NCBI GenBank assembly: GCA_023389535.1
Contig: JAEWEH010000316.1
Coordinates: 1-10,476 of the forward strand
DNA from: Pseudomonadota bacterium
GTDB taxonomy: Bacteria; Pseudomonadota; Gammaproteobacteria; Burkholderiales; Burkholderiaceae_B
Direction: 5' to 3'
Length of the DNA stretch: 10,476 nucleotides
Shown here one piece after another: positions 7,162 to 10,476 of this stretch. A model generated the notes under the pieces. It did no database searches and was not told the DNA's origin. It saw only the letters and a program-made list of their open reading frames with translations. The translations under genes and the position numbers were made by a program. Numbering within the stretch: position 1 is the first letter of the stretch; each line of letters starts with the position of its first letter.

Positions 7162-7986
7162 TTAATCATAGATCCCGCCGGTGATCCGTTCTATGCCGGC
7201 CAGATCGCGCCGGCTTGAAACCTGCGTGAAGCCGGCTGATTCCAGCAAATGGCGCACCGCTTCGGCTTGATCCCAGCCGTGCTCCATATACAGTGCGCCC
7301 CGCGGTTTCAACCGCCGACCTGCACCTTCCACTATAGCGCGAAGCGCGGCCAAGCCGTCGCCGCCGTCGGTCAGGGCCGACGCGGGCTCGAACCGCAGAT
7401 CGCCACTGACCAAATGCGGATCGCAGGCCGCAATATACGGGGGATTCGACACAATCACATCAAATTCCCTGCCCTCGGCCAGGGCATCGTACCAGCTACC
7501 ACGCAAAAACTCGACTTGTGCGCCCAGCCTTCGCGCGTTTTGTTGCGCTACGTCAAGCGCATCCGCGCTTAAGTCCGTAGCCGCCACTTGCGCGTCGGGA
7601 TGCGCCAGCGCGATGGAGATCGCGATGGCGCCGCTGCCGGTGCCCAAGTCCAGCACCGCCGGCAATGTACGGCCCTGCAGATGCTCCAATGCCGTCTCGA
7701 CGAGCTGTTCGGTTTCGGGCCGCGGAATCAGCACCGCCGGCGACACTAGGAAGTCATGCCCCATGAATTCACGCCGGCCCAGGATATACGCCATGGGCTC
7801 GCCCGCCAATCGTCTGGCTTCCAGCTCGTGAAAGCGCGCCACTTCTGCGTCCGCGATGGTGTCGGTATCATGGGCGATCAGCCACGCGCGCGGCACTTGC
7901 AGCACGTACTGCCAAAGCATCTGGAATTCCAGCCGCGGCAGAGGGCTTTCGCGCTGGAGGCTGCGCAGGCTGGCGGTGTTACCCAT
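7162..7986 (-). CDS. prmC: Peptide chain release factor N5-glutamine methyltransferase
   Basis: PrmC (HemK) methylates the glutamine of the GGQ motif in release factors, using S-adenosylmethionine, and so raises termination efficiency. The protein has 274 residues (E. coli 277). The N-terminal helical domain recognises the release factor and includes [15 protein letters not shown] (62-76). The SAM-binding motif DLGTGSGA is at 113-120. The catalytic NPPY is at 181-184 within VSNPPYIA, which holds the substrate glutamine. LIPRPETE (87-94) is also characteristic. The ATG at 7986 overlaps the prfA stop by 8 bases (ATGGGTAA), so prmC is probably translated by coupling to prfA, its substrate. The conserved prfA-prmC pairing supports the call and separates it from the ribosomal-protein paralogue PrmB. 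Confidence 0.96.
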   Translation of the reverse strand: MGNTASLRSLQRESPLPRLEFQMLWQYVLQVPRAWLIAHDTDTIADAEVARFHELEARRLAGEPMAYILGRREFMGHDFLVSPAVLIPRPETEQLVETALEHLQGRTLPAVLDLGTGSGAIAISIALAHPDAQVAATDLSADALDVAQQNARRLGAQVEFLRGSWYDALAEGREFDVIVSNPPYIAACDPHLVSGDLRFEPASALTDGGDGLAALRAIVEGAGRRLKPRGALYMEHGWDQAEAVRHLLESAGFTQVSSRRDLAGIERITGGIYD

Positions 7987-9058
7987 GCCCCAAGGAGGCC
8001 AGCAATTCGGCCTGATGCTCGGCCAGCAAGGCGTCAGTCAGCTCGCTCAGGTCGCCGTCCATGATGTAGTTCAGCTTGTACAGCGTCAGGTTGATGCGAT
8101 GGTCGGTGACCCGCCCTTGCGGGTAGTTGTAGGTGCGGATGCGCTCGGAGCGGTCGCCGGACCCGACCAGGCTCTTGCGCTGGGCGGCTTCCTTGTCATG
8201 CTGCTCCTGCTGCTGCTTGTCTTTCAGGCGCGCCGCCAGCACCTGCATCGCCTTGTCCTTGTTGCGGTGTTGCGACCTGTCGTCCTGGCATTCCACCACC
8301 AGCCCCGTCGGCAGGTGAGTAATACGCACCGCTGAGTCCGTCTTGTTGATGTGCTGACCACCGGCGCCACTGGCGCGAAAGGTGTCGATACGCAGGTCAG
8401 ACGGATTGATGACGATGTCGCTTTGCTCGTCAGCTTCCGGCAGCACGGCCACGGTGCAGGCCGAAGTATGGATACGGCCTTGCGTTTCCGTCTCGGGCAC
8501 ACGCTGCACGCGATGAGCGCCTGATTCGAATTTCAGCCGGCCATACACGCCATCGCCATCCACGCGCGCGATCACTTCCTTATAGCCGCCTATTTCCGAT
8601 TCGCTGACCGACATCAATTCGACACGCCAGCCGCAGTTTTCCGCGTAGCGCGTATACATGCGCAGCAGGTCACCGGCAAATAGCGCGCTTTCATCGCCGC
8701 CCGTGCCGGCCCGGATCTCCAGGAACACACTGCGGCTGTCATCCGGATCGCGCGGCAACAACAGCACCTGCAACTCTGCTTCCAGTTTTTCCAGTTTCTC
8801 GCGGCCCAGTTCCAGTTCCTCTTCCGCCATGTCCCGCATGTCGGGGTCCGACATCATTTCCTGAGCGGCCTGGATATCGCCTTCGGTTGCGCGATAAGCA
8901 TTGAAGGCCGTCACCACGGGCTCCAGTTCCGCACGCTCGCGCGATATCTTGCGATAGCGATCCATATCGCTGGCAATTTCCGGTTCGGCCAATAAGGCGT
9001 CTACTTCGATTAATCGGTGGGCCAATTGCTCCAGCCGATCATGGATGGATGTTTTCAT
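7979..9058 (-). CDS. prfA: Peptide chain release factor 1
   Basis: RF1 reads UAA and UAG in the ribosomal A site and triggers hydrolysis of peptidyl-tRNA. The 359-residue length is standard. The GGQ catalytic motif is at 233-235 ([12 protein letters not shown]); Q235 is the residue expected to be methylated by PrmC. The codon-recognition tripeptide of the PxT class is PET at 188-190 in [21 protein letters not shown], which fits RF1 and not RF2 (SPF). [22 protein letters not shown] (114-135) and the C-terminal [13 protein letters not shown] (309-321) are also typical. The ATG at 9058 gives the usual MK.SI..RLE..A.R opening. It is preceded by a weak ribosome-binding site, with no strong purine tract in the last 12 bases. 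The 64-base gap to hemA has a perfect palindrome. prmC overlaps the end. Confidence 0.97.
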   Translation of the reverse strand: MKTSIHDRLEQLAHRLIEVDALLAEPEIASDMDRYRKISRERAELEPVVTAFNAYRATEGDIQAAQEMMSDPDMRDMAEEELELGREKLEKLEAELQVLLLPRDPDDSRSVFLEIRAGTGGDESALFAGDLLRMYTRYAENCGWRVELMSVSESEIGGYKEVIARVDGDGVYGRLKFESGAHRVQRVPETETQGRIHTSACTVAVLPEADEQSDIVINPSDLRIDTFRASGAGGQHINKTDSAVRITHLPTGLVVECQDDRSQHRNKDKAMQVLAARLKDKQQQEQHDKEAAQRKSLVGSGDRSERIRTYNYPQGRVTDHRINLTLYKLNYIMDGDLSELTDALLAEHQAELLASLGHG

Positions 9059-9096
9059 AAAAAAGGGGTTCCGTCAGTTGAGTCAGCACGCGAAAA

Positions 9097-9112
9097 CAGG
9101 CTAGCTAGCCTG
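9097..9112. promoter_or_regulatory. 16-bp perfect palindrome between hemA and prfA
   Basis: CAGGCTAGCTAGCCTG is identical to its own reverse complement and sits 10 bases after the hemA stop. As RNA it could form a 6-bp stem with an AGCT loop, followed on the minus strand by TTTT, a weak intrinsic terminator that would attenuate prfA. As DNA it could be an operator. The rest of the 64-base gap holds a GTCAG direct repeat (9073-9077, 9082-9086) and no recognisable promoter. Confidence 0.5.
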
Positions 9113-9122
9113 GCGAGCGGCG

Positions 9123-10397
9123 CTAACGACGGCGTTCGACGGTGGGGAGCAGCCGCGGCAGCAGTGCCAGCAATTGCTGGCGTTCACCACTTTCGCTGCG
9201 GTTCAGGGCAGCGAGGGGGCCGTGCATATATTTTTGTGTCAGGCCATGGGCCAATTGTTCAAGCACTTCTTCGGGCGAGTCGCCGCGTGCCAGCATACGC
9301 CGGGCGCGTTCCAGTTCGCTATAGCGGACCTGGTCCGCCGCACGCTGAAAATCCATGATGGCCGGCACGATTTCACGGCTTTCCATCCAATGCATGAAAT
9401 TCTGCACCCGCGTTTCGATGATGGCTTCTGCCTGGACAACGGCGGCGCGCCGCGCATCCGTGCCACTTTGCACCATGCGGCCAAGGTCGTCCACGGTGTA
9501 CAGGTAGACGTCAGCCAGGCGCCCGACTTCCGTTTCGATATCACGCGGCACGGCCAGATCCACCATGACCATGGGCCGGTGGCGCCGCGAGCGCGTAGCC
9601 CTTTCCACCATCCCCAGACCGAGGATGGGCAAGGAGCTTGCCGTACAGGATACGATGACATCGAAGTCGGCCAGCTTTTCGGGAATGTCCGCCAGCTTCA
9701 TGGATTTGGCGACAAAGCGCGAGGCCAGCAAGTCCGCCCGTTCCAGGGTACGGTTGGCCACCACCATATGCCGCGGATTGAGCGCCGCGAAGTGCGTCGC
9801 ACAGAGTTCAATCATTTCGCCGGCGCCGATGAACAGCACGCTGGATTGGGAAAGGTCGCCCAGCACCCGTTCCGCCAAACGTACCCCCGCCGCCGCCATG
9901 GACACCGAGTGCGCCCCAATCGCGGTTTGCGACCGGACTTCCTTGGCCACTGAAAAGGTACGCTGGAACAGCTGATGCAGCAAAGTTCCCAGGGACCCCG
10001 CCTGTTCGGCCGCGCGTACCGCGTCCTTCATCTGCCCAAGGATCTGCGGCTCGCCCAGCACCATCGAATCCAGCCCGCTGGCCACGCGGAACGCATGGCG
10101 AACCGCCGCATTTTGCTGATACTGGTACAGATGAGGCTGCAGGCTGCCCGCTTCCAGGCGATTGAAATCCGCCAGCCAGGCAGGCAATTGTTCAGACACC
10201 TGTGGATCGGCCGCACAGTATATTTCCGTGCGATTACAGGTGGACAGTATGGCCGCTTCCTTCACCGCCGAGCCAAAAGCAGACCTGAGGCCATTCAGGG
10301 CGGGCTGCAGGACGTCGACCGGAAACGACACCCGTTCGCGCACCGACACCGGCGCGGAAACGTGATTCAGACCGAAAGTAAGGACGTCGACAGACAT
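9123..10397 (-). CDS. hemA: Glutamyl-tRNA reductase
   Basis: HemA reduces glutamyl-tRNA(Glu) to glutamate-1-semialdehyde with NADPH, the first committed step of C5-pathway tetrapyrrole synthesis. The 424-residue protein has the full three-domain layout. The catalytic domain (1-160) holds the nucleophilic cysteine C54 in STCNRTE (52-58) and the [16 protein letters not shown] signature (107-122). The NADPH domain (about 165-315) has GAGEM at 191-195, VVANRT at 212-217 and [10 protein letters not shown] (279-288). The helical dimerisation domain follows (about 320-424, with [16 protein letters not shown]). The ATG at 10397 gives the usual [12 protein letters not shown] opening; the upstream sequence lacks a clear Shine-Dalgarno. 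As the first gene of the apparent hemA-prfA-prmC-grxD-ubiX operon it has its own promoter with a perfect -10 box. The C5 enzyme must not be confused with ALA synthase, also called HemA in alphaproteobacteria. Confidence 0.97.
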   Translation of the reverse strand: MSVDVLTFGLNHVSAPVSVRERVSFPVDVLQPALNGLRSAFGSAVKEAAILSTCNRTEIYCAADPQVSEQLPAWLADFNRLEAGSLQPHLYQYQQNAAVRHAFRVASGLDSMVLGEPQILGQMKDAVRAAEQAGSLGTLLHQLFQRTFSVAKEVRSQTAIGAHSVSMAAAGVRLAERVLGDLSQSSVLFIGAGEMIELCATHFAALNPRHMVVANRTLERADLLASRFVAKSMKLADIPEKLADFDVIVSCTASSLPILGLGMVERATRSRRHRPMVMVDLAVPRDIETEVGRLADVYLYTVDDLGRMVQSGTDARRAAVVQAEAIIETRVQNFMHWMESREIVPAIMDFQRAADQVRYSELERARRMLARGDSPEEVLEQLAHGLTQKYMHGPLAALNRSESGERQQLLALLPRLLPTVERRR

Positions 10398-10418
10398 GGA
10401 TGGGTGAAAAAACCGCTA

Positions 10419-10428
10419 CAAGTACTTG
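10419..10428. promoter_or_regulatory. 10-bp palindrome at the hemA transcription start region
   Basis: CAAGTACTTG equals its own reverse complement. It lies 11 to 20 bases downstream of the -10 box and 21 bases before the hemA ATG, a position where a bound repressor would block initiation or clearance. A 10-bp palindrome can occur by chance, and no regulator family is recognised. Confidence 0.3.
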
Positions 10429-10438
10429 AACGAATAGG

Positions 10439-10467
10439 ATTATAGTCGGCTCCGGGGCTTTTCCGAA
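10439..10467 (-). promoter_or_regulatory. Promoter of the hemA operon
   Basis: On the minus strand a perfect TATAAT (10444-10439) follows a 17-base spacer after TTCGGA (10467-10462), a weak -35 with three of six matches. Initiation is expected near 10432, giving a leader of about 35 bases before the hemA ATG. A 10-bp palindrome lies at the start of that leader. Confidence 0.6.
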
Positions 10468-10476
10468 ACTTTGGGT

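Noticed and set aside
8489..8497. PET instead of PAT or PVT as the RF1 codon-recognition tripeptide
   Set aside because: The middle residue of the PxT motif varies among RF1 proteins. P188 and T190 are kept, so this is not taken as altered codon specificity.
9174..9953. Open frame of 259 codons on the plus strand opposite hemA
   Set aside because: It is antisense to hemA, and its His/Arg/Gly-rich product has no recognisable motifs. It mirrors hemA codon bias.
1..10476. CRISPR array, toxin-antitoxin pair, phage, transposon or tRNA-linked island
   Set aside because: No regular repeat array, transposase, integrase, terminal inverted repeats, tRNA cloverleaf or small paired genes were seen, and base composition looks even across the window.

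Overview
The window is a stretch of chromosome from a GC-rich betaproteobacterium. The proteins and the gene order hemA-prfA-prmC-grxD-ubiX look most like Alcaligenaceae (Bordetella, Achromobacter and relatives). This placement is from memory of the families, not from a search. Nine genes are complete and one is cut by the left edge. Coding is dense: there is no gene-free stretch over 300 bases, and no tRNA, rRNA, CRISPR array, insertion sequence or phage gene was seen.

Left part (1-2091): the C-terminal part of an M61-family metallopeptidase with a PDZ domain (+) converges on a thioredoxin-reductase-like FAD oxidoreductase (-) that has no CxxC active site. The 50-base gap between them holds GC-rich stems.

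Centre left (2092-3789): the oxidoreductase is divergent from folB-ttcA (+). folB makes a folate precursor and ttcA thiolates tRNA cytidine 32. The pair ends at a strong intrinsic terminator at 3732-3757. That terminator lies only 32 bases before the GTG start of the next gene, a YbiO-like MscS-family mechanosensitive channel (3790-6186, +) with a signal peptide and about ten membrane helices.

Right part (6230-10476): five minus-strand genes, hemA, prfA, prmC, grxD and ubiX, form an apparent operon read from right to left. A perfect TATAAT box lies ahead of hemA. prfA/prmC overlap by 8 bases and grxD/ubiX by 4. Roles: first step of haem synthesis, stop-codon release factor 1, the methylase that modifies that factor, a CGFS monothiol glutaredoxin for Fe-S handling, and the prenyl-FMN synthase for ubiquinone synthesis. 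ubiX is closed by a hairpin in the convergent gap with the channel gene.

This is mainly a conserved housekeeping region and I see no convincing new multi-gene system. The points worth a second look are small: a 16-bp perfect palindrome between hemA and prfA, a palindrome in the hemA leader, a terminator in the likely leader of the channel gene, a 15-bp in-frame duplication in the peptidase PDZ domain, and the non-canonical oxidoreductase.
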